Assembly: GCA_030524105.1 (NCBI GenBank)
Contig: JAUNHE010000004.1
Coordinates: 1 to 64,000 of the forward strand
Direction: 5' to 3'
DNA from: Rothia sp. (in: high G+C Gram-positive bacteria)
Lineage (GTDB): Bacteria; Actinomycetota; Actinomycetes; Actinomycetales; Micrococcaceae
Length of the DNA stretch: 64,000 bases
Under the pieces are notes generated by a model, which was not told the origin of the DNA, searched no databases, and saw only the letters and a list, made by a program, of their open reading frames with translations. Shown in pieces: positions 27,007 through 37,700 of this stretch. Position 1 is the stretch's first letter. Each line of letters starts with the position of its first letter. A program made the translations under genes and the position numbers.

Positions 27007-27603
27007 GTGATTCAAAACAAAAAAGACGCAGACATGACAAGCAGCAGACCTCAGGGACGTCCCAGCGGTAAAGAGTCCACCAAAACTGTTATTATCCAAA
27101 CCGCACAAAAGGTTTTTGCAGAAAACGGCTACAACGGCAGTGGGCTACGGGCCATCGCCCAGCAAGCAGGTGTTGACCCTAGCACAGTCCTATATTTTTT
27201 TAAAACAAAATTAGGACTCTTCCAAGAAGTAGCTCAGAGGGCAAGCAAAGCCTTACTCCCGGTCTTTGCTGCACTCGCAGCGGAAAAACCTGGCAAGGAT
27301 ATTGCCCGTATCTACCTGTCCATCTGGGAAAGTGAAGAATACGGTGCCAGCCTTAAAGCCCTGGTTAAAACCACCCTTGGCTCTAACCAGGCCCGCAGCG
27401 TCCTGCAAGAAATTCTTACCGACAGGCTGAGCAGTAGCTCAGGTCCAGAAAACCAGCTAGCAATCGAGCTATGTATGGCCCATCTGCTGGGCATAGCAAT
27501 CGCTCGTTACCTTACCGAACTGCCCATCATCAGCACAATGAGCCTAGAAGAGAGCATCCAGGAAGCCGGTAGCATTTTGGATGCCATCCGCCACCTAGCA
27601 TAA
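27007..27603 (+). CDS. TetR/AcrR family transcriptional regulator
   Basis: The 198-residue protein has an N-terminal TetR helix-turn-helix (about 25-70: IIQTAQKVFAENGYNGSG and GVDPSTVLYFFKTK) and an all-helical ligand-binding half. The start is either GTG at 27007, used here, or ATG at 27034 (MTSSRPQGRP), which is closer to typical TetR N-termini. Neither has a strong ribosome binding site. The palindrome at 26955-26978 lies 29 nt upstream, suggesting repression of itself and of the divergent HXXEE gene. Confidence 0.9.
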   Translation: MIQNKKDADMTSSRPQGRPSGKESTKTVIIQTAQKVFAENGYNGSGLRAIAQQAGVDPSTVLYFFKTKLGLFQEVAQRASKALLPVFAALAAEKPGKDIARIYLSIWESEEYGASLKALVKTTLGSNQARSVLQEILTDRLSSSSGPENQLAIELCMAHLLGIAIARYLTELPIISTMSLEESIQEAGSILDAIRHLA

Positions 27604-27656
27604 GCTAAGAAAGCTTCTAGAGGCCCGCACAGACTAGGCCCACCACCAGAAGACCG

Positions 27657-29666
27657 CTAACCCTTACGGAAACGTTTACTAAATTTTTGGGCAATATCGC
27701 TAACAAACTGCTTAATATCCTCAGCGGCCAGGGCTGCAGGGGGGCGGTGCTCATCCAGGTGCCGAGGACTATGCGCCTGAGCCCGCTCGGCAGAAAAACC
27801 CAGTTCCTCCATCAAGGAAGCCTGCTGGCCCTTCTGCTCAGTTTTATGCTCATCCTGGGCGCTGCTGCCACCCCGGTACAGGTCCTTAAGCTTACGGTAG
27901 GCCCGTGATAAAGCCAGCTCCGTCACCCCGGAGCCCAAAAGAGCCACAGCTCCCATAGCGGCAACCTTTGATGAGTCGCCGCGCGCTTTACGTCGGGCAG
28001 CCCACAGGGCCAAAGCGCTTGAGGCGGTCAGCTGAACCATACCGTCCACAGCAAAAATCCAGGGACGCTCAATCAGCTCCCTATTAAGGGCAGAAAAAGA
28101 ATCCCGACCATTAGGGTAGGCTAAAGCAGACTCTGTCATAGCCCGCCCCAGACTCATATCCGGTGTAAAAACCCGGTAACCGTTGAGGGTCTCAAGATCC
28201 AAGGTTCCCAGGGCAATCTTAGCCAGCTCATCCGGTAGGGCCAGCAGCTGCAAGACCGACTCCATACCCAGCTCAGAATCAGAGGATTCTACGTAGTTAC
28301 GCAGCCTTTTAGCCGTGCTCTCATCCAGGCCGTAAACCCAGGTTAGATTTTCAATCTCATCGTTGATACGAACATAGTTAAGCGGATCTGGCAACACCCC
28401 AGGCAGAGCCCACAGGGTTTCCAAAGCATAAGAGTTCTGAGGCAGATAACGAGTAATGGTCTTGGGAGCCCCCCACACCAGATCAATCACGGCCCCGGAA
28501 TCTGTACTTTTAGGGTTAGGATCACCAACAACCCGGTGCATCCACTGACTCCAGGCAGGCTGCGAAGACTGAGCGGGCTGAGAGGACTGACCGGGCACAA
28601 TAAAGGATAAATGATGGTTAACCCCGTTAGACTCAGCCACAATTGCCGGCTTAGCCAGCTTCTGCAAGAGGTTAAGCATAGAAACCGGGTCTGTACTAAT
28701 TAAAGACCAGCCATTATCGGCAGGAACCGCCTCTACCGGGGTGGCCACCAGGGTGTCGGCCACCAGAAGCGGAACCTCAGGCAGCTCCAGCTCAATGAGG
28801 GCCGCAATTCTTGAATCAGCATCCAGGCTCAGTTCTTCGCCTAGCACAGTAACCGGAGCACTATAACGGTAAGAATCCTCCCCAGCGCAAAGACCGCCAC
28901 GGGTAGGTAGTTCACTCATTAATTCAGAGGCAAACTCTTCAAAGTCAATACCGGTTTCCAGCTTTCCCTGATCGTTCAGGCGGGCAGTAAGAAGCTGATC
29001 ATCTTCTTGGATACAGAGCACATAGACATCCACATGCTGCTCGTCTGATTCGTAGACCAGCACTTCCGGAAGATCAAGGCTGGCCAGTAAAAGAGACTGG
29101 ACAACATCATCGCTCGTTGCTTCCCTGACTCGCCGATCAAACTCCGAAGCCGGGTCTAGATCCTGATCTGCTGAGTGCAGATCGTTAAGATCATCAGGAG
29201 CAGGTTCACTAGCAGAAATACTCTCTTCCTGCTCTACGGTAGGAAGGTTAACGGTCGAGACATCATCGGTATCTAGCTCAAGGTCAAGGCTCAGGCTGTT
29301 TTCTTCAAGACGCTCAGCCTCAGGAATAGACCCAGTTTCTTTAATCTGCTGGGTTAACATCTTTTCAAGAAGATCAACAGACAGATCCATGCCCTTAATC
29401 CGAGCTAGCAGGGGATCATCTTGGTCCACTACTTCCTTTGAATCGTGCTCCGTGTCCTGGCCAGCCTGACGAATCATGCCAATCATCTGCTCAATTTCAA
29501 GGCGCAGACGATCAGCCGGCTCACCGGCCTCTTCCGGCTCCGGTTGAAGATCGGCTAAGTCAAAACCAGCCTGACCGTAATCTAAGCTAATTCGAGCCCA
29601 AGACGTAATAAATTGATCGTCCTTGGCGGAGCCGTTCCCCAGAAACTCGTGGGATGATTCAGACAT
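27657..29666 (-). CDS. large hypothetical protein, acidic N-terminus
   Basis: I do not recognise this 669-residue protein. Residues 1-180 are very acidic (Asp/Glu/Leu/Ser-rich) and probably disordered. About 190-330 looks like a folded alpha/beta domain with VLVYESDEQHVDVYVLCI. About 330-375 includes a short SQPAQSSQPAW duplication. About 385-530 is largely helical with WALPGVLPDP and LGTLDLETLNGYRVF. A hydrophobic segment near 545-590 (SSALALWAARR, AAMGAVALLGSG) may touch the membrane, and the tail is basic. There is no signal peptide. It converges with the TetR gene and lies upstream of no obvious partner. Confidence 0.75.
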   Translation of the reverse strand: MSESSHEFLGNGSAKDDQFITSWARISLDYGQAGFDLADLQPEPEEAGEPADRLRLEIEQMIGMIRQAGQDTEHDSKEVVDQDDPLLARIKGMDLSVDLLEKMLTQQIKETGSIPEAERLEENSLSLDLELDTDDVSTVNLPTVEQEESISASEPAPDDLNDLHSADQDLDPASEFDRRVREATSDDVVQSLLLASLDLPEVLVYESDEQHVDVYVLCIQEDDQLLTARLNDQGKLETGIDFEEFASELMSELPTRGGLCAGEDSYRYSAPVTVLGEELSLDADSRIAALIELELPEVPLLVADTLVATPVEAVPADNGWSLISTDPVSMLNLLQKLAKPAIVAESNGVNHHLSFIVPGQSSQPAQSSQPAWSQWMHRVVGDPNPKSTDSGAVIDLVWGAPKTITRYLPQNSYALETLWALPGVLPDPLNYVRINDEIENLTWVYGLDESTAKRLRNYVESSDSELGMESVLQLLALPDELAKIALGTLDLETLNGYRVFTPDMSLGRAMTESALAYPNGRDSFSALNRELIERPWIFAVDGMVQLTASSALALWAARRKARGDSSKVAAMGAVALLGSGVTELALSRAYRKLKDLYRGGSSAQDEHKTEQKGQQASLMEELGFSAERAQAHSPRHLDEHRPPAALAAEDIKQFVSDIAQKFSKRFRKG

Positions 29667-29743
29667 ATCCTCAGTTAAAAATCCTTATAACACGATTGAC
29701 AGAAAATAATAAGCCTCGCTGGCCACCCTCTGATGGCCCTCTC

Positions 29744-30232
29744 CTAATCCTGCCTTGAACTTGACTCTACCACCTGGCCGCTCTCCAAAGCCTGATAGCA
29801 CTGCTCTAGGCGCCCTACAAAAGACCGGTTAAAATAGCGTCCAGCCTCCTTGAGCTCCACCCAGCGATAGGCCAGCAGCTCTTCCTGCTGAAGACTGATC
29901 CCGGTAGAGGAATCAATCACTCCCCCATCGTATATATAAGAGGTCGAATCCCCCCAGATTCCCAGCTGCAAGCCGTGAAATATTAAGAGTAGACGACCCG
30001 GGTTAAGCTCTAAGCCTGTCTCCTCCGCTACCTCACGAAAGCAGGCCTCAACCGGTGCTTCCCCAGCCTCAACGGTTCCCCCTGGCAGGGTCCAGCCGTC
30101 ACGATAATTTGGTTGCACGGCAAGGAAACGCTGGGCAGGATCCCTAATCAGGGCGGCACTGGCCAAACGCCTTCTTGGCAAACCAGCAATAAAAGCGGAC
30201 AATTCCTCTTCTGATAGGTAACTATCGCTCAT
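29744..30232 (-). CDS. Nudix hydrolase
   Basis: Nudix enzymes hydrolyse nucleoside diphosphates linked to other groups, often for housecleaning. The 162-residue protein has a complete Nudix box: Gly52, Glu58, Arg66-Glu67, Glu70-Glu71 and Gly73 at canonical spacing. The ATG at 30232 was chosen because GAGGGG lies about 5 nt upstream; the frame extends to 30286 without support. The substrate cannot be deduced. It lies upstream of the 669-residue orphan on the same strand, 77 nt apart. Confidence 0.9.
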   Translation of the reverse strand: MSDSYLSEEELSAFIAGLPRRRLASAALIRDPAQRFLAVQPNYRDGWTLPGGTVEAGEAPVEACFREVAEETGLELNPGRLLLIFHGLQLGIWGDSTSYIYDGGVIDSSTGISLQQEELLAYRWVELKEAGRYFNRSFVGRLEQCYQALESGQVVESSSRQD

Positions 30233-30427
30233 GATCCCCCTCGTTCTCTTTACCCCGCACGCAAGCTCCTTAGGGAGGTACAGCACCCTAAAAGTTTGTC
30301 TTTTCCCCTGTAACCAACAGTATCGAAAATTTAGCCAAGACTCCCCCTTATCTGGCTGTGAACTCTCTTAGCACAATAGCTCGTCAATAACCCACAGAAG
30401 CAAGAAGAGAGCCTCCTGTGCTTAAGT

Positions 30428-32017
30428 CTAGTCATTACCTAAAAACTTTTCGAAACCCTTAGGCAGGTTGAGGTTATCCACCTTAAAATCCTGGTTCTCT
30501 TGCCGGCCAAAGGAAGAACCAGCTGCAGCTTTCTGCGGACTAGCCTGCAGCTGCTGTTCACGCTTGGCAGGATTACCCGAACGAGCTTTCCTATTTTTTG
30601 CCTTGCTAGCCTTGCCCTTTTTACTGTTCTTTTTAGCTGCTCCAGCAGCGGCGGCCATACCCGGCATCTGCATGCCCCCAGGAATACCGGCCATATTACC
30701 TTGTGCCAGTTTCTTCATCATCTTCTGAGCCTGGGCAAAACGTTCCATCAGCTGGTTAACTTCGCTAACGCTCACCCCTGAACCCCGGGCAATACGGGCC
30801 CGACGGGAACCATTGATAATCTTAGGAGCAACCCTCTCATGGGGAGTCATAGACCGAACAATGGCCTCTACCCGGTCTATTTCTTTATCGTCAAACTGGT
30901 CTAGCTGCTGACGAATCTGGGCGGCCCCGGGCATCATCATTAAGAGTTTTTTCATGGAGCCCATTTTGCGGATTTGCTGCATTTGAGCCAAAAAATCTTC
31001 AAAAGTAAAGTCTTCTTGGTCAACAAATTTTTGGGCCATGCGGTCCGCTTCAGCCCGATCCCAGCTGGCTTCTGCCTGCTCTATCAGCGTCAGTACATCA
31101 CCCATGTCCAGAATACGGCTTGCCATCCGGTCCGGATGAAACTGCTCAAAATCTGTCACGTTCTCGCCAGTTGAAGCAAACATGATGGGTTTTCCGGTAA
31201 CCGAAGCCAGGGAAAGAGCAGCACCGCCGCGGGCATCACCATCAAGTTTGGACAGCACGGCACCGGTAAAATCAACGCCCTGATCAAAGGCAAGCGCAGT
31301 GTTAACGGCGTCCTGGCCTATCATGGCATCAATAACAAAAAGAACTTCATGAGGCTTAATGGCAGAGCGAATATCGCTGGCCTGCTGCATCAGCTCTGCA
31401 TCCACACCAAGACGACCAGCCGTATCAACAATCACTACATCGTGTAATTTAGCCCGGGCCTGCTCCACGCCCTGGCGAGCCACCTCCACCGGATCTCCCG
31501 TGGGGCTGTCAAACTCAGAGGTAACCCCCGGGTGCGGAGCATAAACTGGCACCCCGGCCCGCTGGCCAACAAGAGTCAGCTGGTTGACAGCATTGGGACG
31601 CTGCAAATCCGAAGCAACCAGGAGAGGAGTATGGCCCTGGCCTTTAAGCCAGTAGGCCAATTTACCGGCCAGGGTAGTTTTACCGGCACCCTGCAAACCA
31701 GCCAGCATAATAATGGTTGGCCCAGACTTTGCCATGTTGATACGGCGGGTCTGCCCCCCCAAAATTGCTACCAGCTCTTCGTTAACAATTTTGACAATCT
31801 GCTGGCTGGGGTTAAGCGCCTGGGAAACTTCCTGGCCCAGGGCTCGCTCCTTAACGTGGGCTGCAAATTCACGAACCACAGGAACAGCAACATCGGCATC
31901 CAGCAGAGCACGCCGGATCTCCCGTACGGTTGCATCTATATCCGCTTCCGTGAGGCGGCCCTTGCCACGAAGGTTTTTGAAGGTGTTTGTCAGGCGATCT
32001 GAGAGTGAATTAAACAC
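30428..32017 (-). CDS. ffh: signal recognition particle protein Ffh
   Basis: Ffh binds signal sequences of nascent membrane proteins and, with 4.5S RNA and FtsY, brings ribosomes to the membrane. The 529-residue protein has the N domain, the G domain with GLQGAGKT (107-114) and DTAGR (198-202), and the methionine-rich M domain (about 300-450). The C-terminus is a Lys-rich extension of about 70 residues. GTG at 32017 gives the family start MFNSLSDRL; an in-frame TTG three codons earlier is less likely. ftsY lies next upstream. Confidence 0.95.
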   Translation of the reverse strand: MFNSLSDRLTNTFKNLRGKGRLTEADIDATVREIRRALLDADVAVPVVREFAAHVKERALGQEVSQALNPSQQIVKIVNEELVAILGGQTRRINMAKSGPTIIMLAGLQGAGKTTLAGKLAYWLKGQGHTPLLVASDLQRPNAVNQLTLVGQRAGVPVYAPHPGVTSEFDSPTGDPVEVARQGVEQARAKLHDVVIVDTAGRLGVDAELMQQASDIRSAIKPHEVLFVIDAMIGQDAVNTALAFDQGVDFTGAVLSKLDGDARGGAALSLASVTGKPIMFASTGENVTDFEQFHPDRMASRILDMGDVLTLIEQAEASWDRAEADRMAQKFVDQEDFTFEDFLAQMQQIRKMGSMKKLLMMMPGAAQIRQQLDQFDDKEIDRVEAIVRSMTPHERVAPKIINGSRRARIARGSGVSVSEVNQLMERFAQAQKMMKKLAQGNMAGIPGGMQMPGMAAAAGAAKKNSKKGKASKAKNRKARSGNPAKREQQLQASPQKAAAGSSFGRQENQDFKVDNLNLPKGFEKFLGND

Positions 32018-32173
32018 GAGCCGCAAGCTACTTTCGGTTTGGAGGTCACAGGGTAAAAACCCATTATTACTAAATCAACTTCTAAGGATAACCTATCAAG
32101 CTAGCCAGAGTTAAAGTCTTAACCTTGTGTAAGATTCAAGGGTAGCAAGCAAGAGTAGGGGCAGGCTGCAGGG

Positions 32174-33271
32174 TTAATCAAGCAAGGCTTCAACAAAAGT
32201 TTCCACTTCAAAGGGTGCTAAATCGTCGGGACCCTCACCTAGACCAACCAGCTTAACGGGAACACCCAGCTCTTCCTGAATGGCAACCACAATGCCACCT
32301 TTAGCGGAACCATCCAGCTTGGTTAGTACAATACCGGTGATATTAACAACCTCTGCAAAAACTTTAGCCTGCAGCATTCCGTTTTGACCGGTGGTAGCAT
32401 CAAGCACCAGCAAGACTTCCGTCACCTGCGCTTCTTTTTCTACAACCCGCTTAATCTTGCCTAGCTGATCCATCAAACCGGCCTTATTTTGTAGCCGGCC
32501 AGCTGTATCAATCAAGACGGTATCAACTCCTTGGGCTTTTCCCTCCTTAACGGCGTCAAAGGCAACCGAAGCGGGATCAGCACCGTCTAGCTCAGAACGA
32601 ACCGTAGGTACCCCTACCCTATCCCCCCAGGTCTGGAGCTGGTCAGCGGCGGCAGCTCTAAAAGTATCGGCCGCTCCCAAAAGCAAGTCCTTGTGCTCAG
32701 CTACCATCAGCCTGGCCAGCTTACCCACCGTCGTTGTTTTACCAACACCGTTAACACCAACGACCAGCACCACGCCGGGGTTTCCTTCTGCTCCGTCCAG
32801 CTGTAAAGATCTCTCCAGCTGCGGGTTAACGAGTTTAACAAGCTCCTCTTGAAGCATGGCCTTAACCTGAGCCTGATCAGCCGCACCCTCTACCCTGACT
32901 CGCTGCTGTAAGGCTGCCAGCAAGTCTTGAGTAGGACCGGCTCCCAGGTCTGCCATAAGTAAGGTTTCCTCTACCTGGTCCCAAACATCCTGGTCGATCC
33001 TATCCCGGGACAGGAGGCTGAGCAGCCCCTTGCCTAAAAGATTATTGGAGCGCGCCAGACGTTCACGTAAGCGAGCCATGCGACCAGCAAGAGGGGCCGG
33101 CCTATCGAGGCTTGGCGACACAGCCCCTTCTGGGGCAGGATCGTTAGGATCACGCCTGGAATCGTAGCCGTCCTTAGGTGCCTTTGGCCCCCGCAGCAGC
33201 ACGGCCAGCACCCCACCCAGTACCAGCACACCCAGTAAAATATAGACAAGAAGAGTCAAGGTATCGTTCAC
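32174..33271 (-). CDS. ftsY: signal recognition particle receptor FtsY
   Basis: FtsY is the membrane receptor for the SRP-ribosome complex. The 365-residue protein starts with a membrane helix (about 5-26) and a short charged linker, a form common in Actinobacteria, then has the N domain and G domain with GVNGVGKT (172-179), DTAGR and TKLDGSAKGG. The GTG start has AGAAGG upstream. It precedes ffh on the same strand with 147 nt between, and diverges from the MFS gene. Confidence 0.95.
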   Translation of the reverse strand: MNDTLTLLVYILLGVLVLGGVLAVLLRGPKAPKDGYDSRRDPNDPAPEGAVSPSLDRPAPLAGRMARLRERLARSNNLLGKGLLSLLSRDRIDQDVWDQVEETLLMADLGAGPTQDLLAALQQRVRVEGAADQAQVKAMLQEELVKLVNPQLERSLQLDGAEGNPGVVLVVGVNGVGKTTTVGKLARLMVAEHKDLLLGAADTFRAAAADQLQTWGDRVGVPTVRSELDGADPASVAFDAVKEGKAQGVDTVLIDTAGRLQNKAGLMDQLGKIKRVVEKEAQVTEVLLVLDATTGQNGMLQAKVFAEVVNITGIVLTKLDGSAKGGIVVAIQEELGVPVKLVGLGEGPDDLAPFEVETFVEALLD

Positions 33272-33376
33272 CCTTCTAGCTTCTCACAGCTGAGCACAAC
33301 TTGCAGTCACTCACAAGCAATCACTTTCAAAGAAAAGGCTTTAAAGGGTGACCGGGGCCCAGTAGACTGTTTTCCT

Positions 33377-34762
33377 ATGGCCAAAGATTACCCGCAGCTA
33401 GCACCGGATACCGGTGCTATACCGGTGAGTGCACCGCTTGCTCACACTGCCCAGCAATACCAGCAGCTGTCCCAAAGACATCAGCGCCAGAAAAAGAAGG
33501 CAGCACAGCCTCTCAATAAAGAGCCCATCCCGGTACAGCTTAAAGTACTCATTGCAGCCTCCTTTGTGATAGCCCTAGGCTTTGGCCTGATTGCACCGGT
33601 ACTGCCCCGCTATGCCACCAGCTTTGATGTTGGTGTCACCGCAGCCTCAGCCCTCATCTCCATTTTTGCGGTAACCCGGCTCATCTTTGCACCGGCCTCG
33701 GGACGGTGGGCCTCCCGCTACGGTGAACGGCCCACCTATATTACGGGGCTAGTCATTGTCGCTCTCAGTTCTCTGGGCACGGCCCTAGCCTGGGATTATC
33801 TGAGCCTGCTCTTGCTGCGGGGCTTAGGCGGTATCGGCTCGGTTATGTTCACGGTCTCGGCTATGGGTCTGCTAGTTAAACTCTCTCCGCCAAACCTACG
33901 AGGTAGAATCTCCGGCCTCTACGCCACCTCTTTCCTGCTGGGTAATATCTTGGGTCCGGTCTTAGGCTCTGCCCTCTCAGGCCTGGGCATGCGGCTGCCT
34001 TTTGTTATTTATGCGGCGGCGCTCTTTGTGGCCGCACTCCTTGTTTTTTTCTACCTCAAAGATCCAGCTGCAGAAGATCCAGCTGCTAGAGTTTCCCACC
34101 AGCAAGAGGAACTAAGCCTTAAAGAGGCGCTCAGTTTCTCGACCTACCGGGCTGCACTCACCACAAATTTTGCTCTGGGCTGGGCAGGGATGGGTATACG
34201 AATCTCCCTCCTACCCCTTGCTGCCCTGGCTCTGCTGGCCCACTATCACGGCCACGATGGAGCTGATGTGCAAACCCAAGCGACTGCCTTATCCGGTTAT
34301 GCCCTAGCCTGCTATGCCACCGGCAATGCGCTGACCCAAAATATTTCTGGCCCGCTCTCCGATCGTTACGGCCGCCGGCTACTGATCTTTGCAGGTTTGC
34401 TGCTGGCCGCTACTTCTACAGCAACGGTTGGCTACCTCACCCATCCACTACTCTTTGTAGTCATGAGTACTCTCACCGGTATTGGGGCCGGATTTTTAGC
34501 GCCACCACTGCAGGCTTCTGTAGCAGACATTATTGGCAGCTCCAGACCCGGCGGTAAAATGCTGGCCAGTTTTCAAATGACCCTTGACCTAGGTCAAATC
34601 CTTGGGCCCATCTTGGCCGGCTTACTAGCCGACCATTGGGGGTTCGGGCCGGCTTTTGCCCTTTCTGCTGCACTCTTGCTTATCTCAGCCTTGGGTTACC
34701 TGCCCTGGCGCAAACCAAAGTTTCCAGCTGAGCTGGCTGAGCCAGGCTATACGGGACGCTAG
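33377..34762 (+). CDS. MFS transporter, DHA1-like
   Basis: The 461-residue protein has a 50-residue hydrophilic N-terminus and about 12 membrane helices, with RWASRYGERPTY between helices 2 and 3 and GPLSDRYGRRLL in the second half, which are the two MFS loop motifs. The pattern is that of drug:proton antiporters, but the substrate is unknown. It is the only plus-strand gene between ftsY and smc, and its last 4 nt overlap the 3' end of smc tail to tail. Confidence 0.88.
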   Translation: MAKDYPQLAPDTGAIPVSAPLAHTAQQYQQLSQRHQRQKKKAAQPLNKEPIPVQLKVLIAASFVIALGFGLIAPVLPRYATSFDVGVTAASALISIFAVTRLIFAPASGRWASRYGERPTYITGLVIVALSSLGTALAWDYLSLLLLRGLGGIGSVMFTVSAMGLLVKLSPPNLRGRISGLYATSFLLGNILGPVLGSALSGLGMRLPFVIYAAALFVAALLVFFYLKDPAAEDPAARVSHQQEELSLKEALSFSTYRAALTTNFALGWAGMGIRISLLPLAALALLAHYHGHDGADVQTQATALSGYALACYATGNALTQNISGPLSDRYGRRLLIFAGLLLAATSTATVGYLTHPLLFVVMSTLTGIGAGFLAPPLQASVADIIGSSRPGGKMLASFQMTLDLGQILGPILAGLLADHWGFGPAFALSAALLLISALGYLPWRKPKFPAELAEPGYTGR

Positions 34763-37700
34763 CGGCCACCCGCTTGCTCCAGTAGCTGTTTCAACTTCTG
34801 TAAGTCCTGGCTGATAACCTGTGATACCCCCTGATTCATGCTGATCCCATACAGGGAGTCTGCAATCTGTACCGTGCGCGGTTTGTGGGTAATCACCAGC
34901 AGCTGGCTGCTTTGACTGAGCTGCTCCAAGAGGCCAAGAACCCTGCCAAGATTACGGTCATCCAAGGCAGCCTCTACCTCATCAAGCAGGTAGAAGGGGG
35001 CCGGACGGGCCGCAAAAACTGCCGTCAAAAAGGCCAGCGAGACCAGGGCGCGTTCTCCGCCAGAGAGCAGAGAAAGCCTCTTTATTTTTTTGCCAGCCGG
35101 CCTCACCGTCATTTCAATGCCCTCCTGAAGCGGCTGCTCCGCTTGAGTGAGAAGGAGCTGACCCTGGCCGTCAGGAAAAAGAATGGCAAAGTTTTTCTGG
35201 AAATGACGGGCAGTCTCTTCAAAGGCAGCCTCAAAGGATTCCTTAATGGCCTGGTTAAGCTCCTTAACCAGGGCCCGCATATCTGCCCGGGACTTTTTAA
35301 GGTCCAGGATCTGCTGGTGTAAGTAACTGTGCCGTTGTTCTAGAGCCCGGTACTCCTCTAAGGCCAAAGGGTTAACAGTACCCAGTTCTGCCAGCTTTTT
35401 TTCCTGAGTCCTCAATTGGTTGCGGACTTCTTCTGCCTCAAAATTCTGAGCCGAGTTCTGCCAGCTAGCTAAAAATTGCTCTGTAAGAGTTTTGAGGTGG
35501 CTGGCTAGTTCGAGCTGTGCCCTTTGCTCCAGGTTTTCCTGCTGGGCCTGTAGCCGGGCCTGCTCAATATTAACTTGGGCTAGCTGCCGACTCAGCCTAT
35601 CTAGCTCTTTCGTCAGTTCTGCCTGCTCTTCCCGAACTTCCTGGGTTTTAACGCCTAGATTGTGTAAGGCGTCTTTGTGGGCTGTGACTGCGGCAGTTTG
35701 CTCTTGGATATCCGCTTTAACATGGGTAAGGAGGGGGCTTGTTTTTGCCAGGGTCAGGCGGGCCCTCTCTCTTGCCTTTTGTTCTTGCTCTGCCAGCTTT
35801 TCTGCCAGCCTAGCCCTGTCCTCTAGCTGATTCAGACTTCTTTGGGCCTGCTCAATTTCTTGAGCTTGCTGGTCTAGGTGCCCACTAAGGCTGGCCTGCG
35901 TGGCCCTGAGGCCAGCTATTTTTTGCTGAATACTGCTGTGCTCTGCCTGAACCTGACTGAGCTGCTCTAGCAGCGGTTCCAGCTCTTCTGCTGCTGGCTT
36001 CTGCGCCTGGGTCTGGGCAAGTTCCTGGCTGATCAGTGCTAGCTCTTGCTGGCTTTCTGCCAGCTTCTGAGCTGTCTTTTCTTGTTTGGCTTTTCGGCGC
36101 TCCAGCTCAGATTGTGAGTAGTCTTTTTTACTGGTTATGCTTGCCTCTTTGGCCTCTAAGAGATTCAGTTCTGCCTGGGCTTTACCGCTGGCCCGAGCTG
36201 CAGCCTGTTCCTGGCTCCGGCTCAGCTGCAGCTGCTGACTCAGCTGCTCCAGCGCCTGCCTTGCCTGCTCAACTTTTTTGCTGGCCATACCCAGCTGGGC
36301 TTCAACTTTTTTGAGTTCAGCCGCATCCTCCAGAGAGGAAGCCTGAAGCAGCTGCGGGTAAATACGGCTGTAAGAGTTATGGGCAGTACCGTCGGCCCTA
36401 ATAATTGTGCAATCCGGATTTTCTTCCAGAAAGTTTTGAATCTGATCCACCCCGGTGGCGCTAGGGGCAAAGTAGGTTTTGCTCACAGCCTGCCTAAGAA
36501 TAGTCTGCAAGGGTTCACCAGCAGTAATAAAAGCTGCTGCCGGTTCAAAAGGTCCCCTAGTTTTAAGCTGGGTTACCGGAGGAAAACCTAGACTGGGCTG
36601 GTAAACCTGAGAAACAGCCCGACTGCTAACCTTTTCTGTAAACCAGGCCCTGGCCAGAAAGGCTAGGGCCGTATTTGCTGCTTTTTCCCAACCCGGTTTA
36701 ACAGTTATTTCTTGATAAACCGGCCGACTGCCCACCGGCGGATCTTCTTCTGTTACGCTGTGCAAGTTTTTGACCAGTAAACTCTGGCGAACCTTAAGAG
36801 TCTGACGGTTAAGCTCCAGGCTGTTTAGCTCCTTGTCAGCTTGCTCTTTCTGTGCAGCCTGCTCTTGGCCTTGGTCATGAGCTTTTTTCTCTGCCTCAAC
36901 AAATTCCTGATGTTCAGCCCGTTTTTTATGGATTTGAACTGCTACTTCCTGGGCAAGAAGACCGGACTGTTTCCAGGCTGCCTCTATATTTTTTAGTTCA
37001 CTGCCCTGCTCTTGAAAATCTTTGCTGTTACGTTCGTAGTGGGCTCTGGCAACGGCTAACTGCTCTGTTTGCCTGGCTTCCCGCTGCCGGTGCTGCCTGA
37101 CTGCTTCTTCTGCTTCTTGCCGGGCAAGAGATAAATCGGCCAATTTTTGCTGACAGTCCTGGGCCTGCCTGCCATAGTCGGCAAGTTCGTGAGCTAACTT
37201 CTCACTTTCTAGCTCCCCCTGCCGCTGGGACTCTTTCCTGGCAGCAAGTTGCTTTTTGGCAGCCGCCAGTTCCAGGGGGTTGACCTTGGGTGGAGCCGGC
37301 CGAGACCGATACCGTTCTTGGGCAACTGCAGCAATAGCTTCTAGTTGTGCCCGTGTTTTTTCTAAACTATCGAGCACCTGCTGGGCCCGCCGATAGGCTT
37401 CTTCCTGCTCTTGCTGATCAGCTACCTGCTGCTTACTTTTTTCTTGCCGAACAGCCACCTGCTGCCTTAAAGATTCCTGCTGCTGCTGCAGTTGCCTCAC
37501 GAGAGAGCAAACCTTTTGCTCTTCTGCGGCCAGCTCAAGCGCCTGATAGGCAAGTAGGTCTGCCTTGTACTGGCGAATCTGCGCCTGAAGCTGCTGCGCC
37601 TTACCAGCTGTTTTTGCCTGGTCCCCCAGGGGCTTAAGCTGGTCAGTAAGGTTTGCCTGCATATCTTCCAGCCGGTCAAGATCAATCTTAAGCGCCTGGA

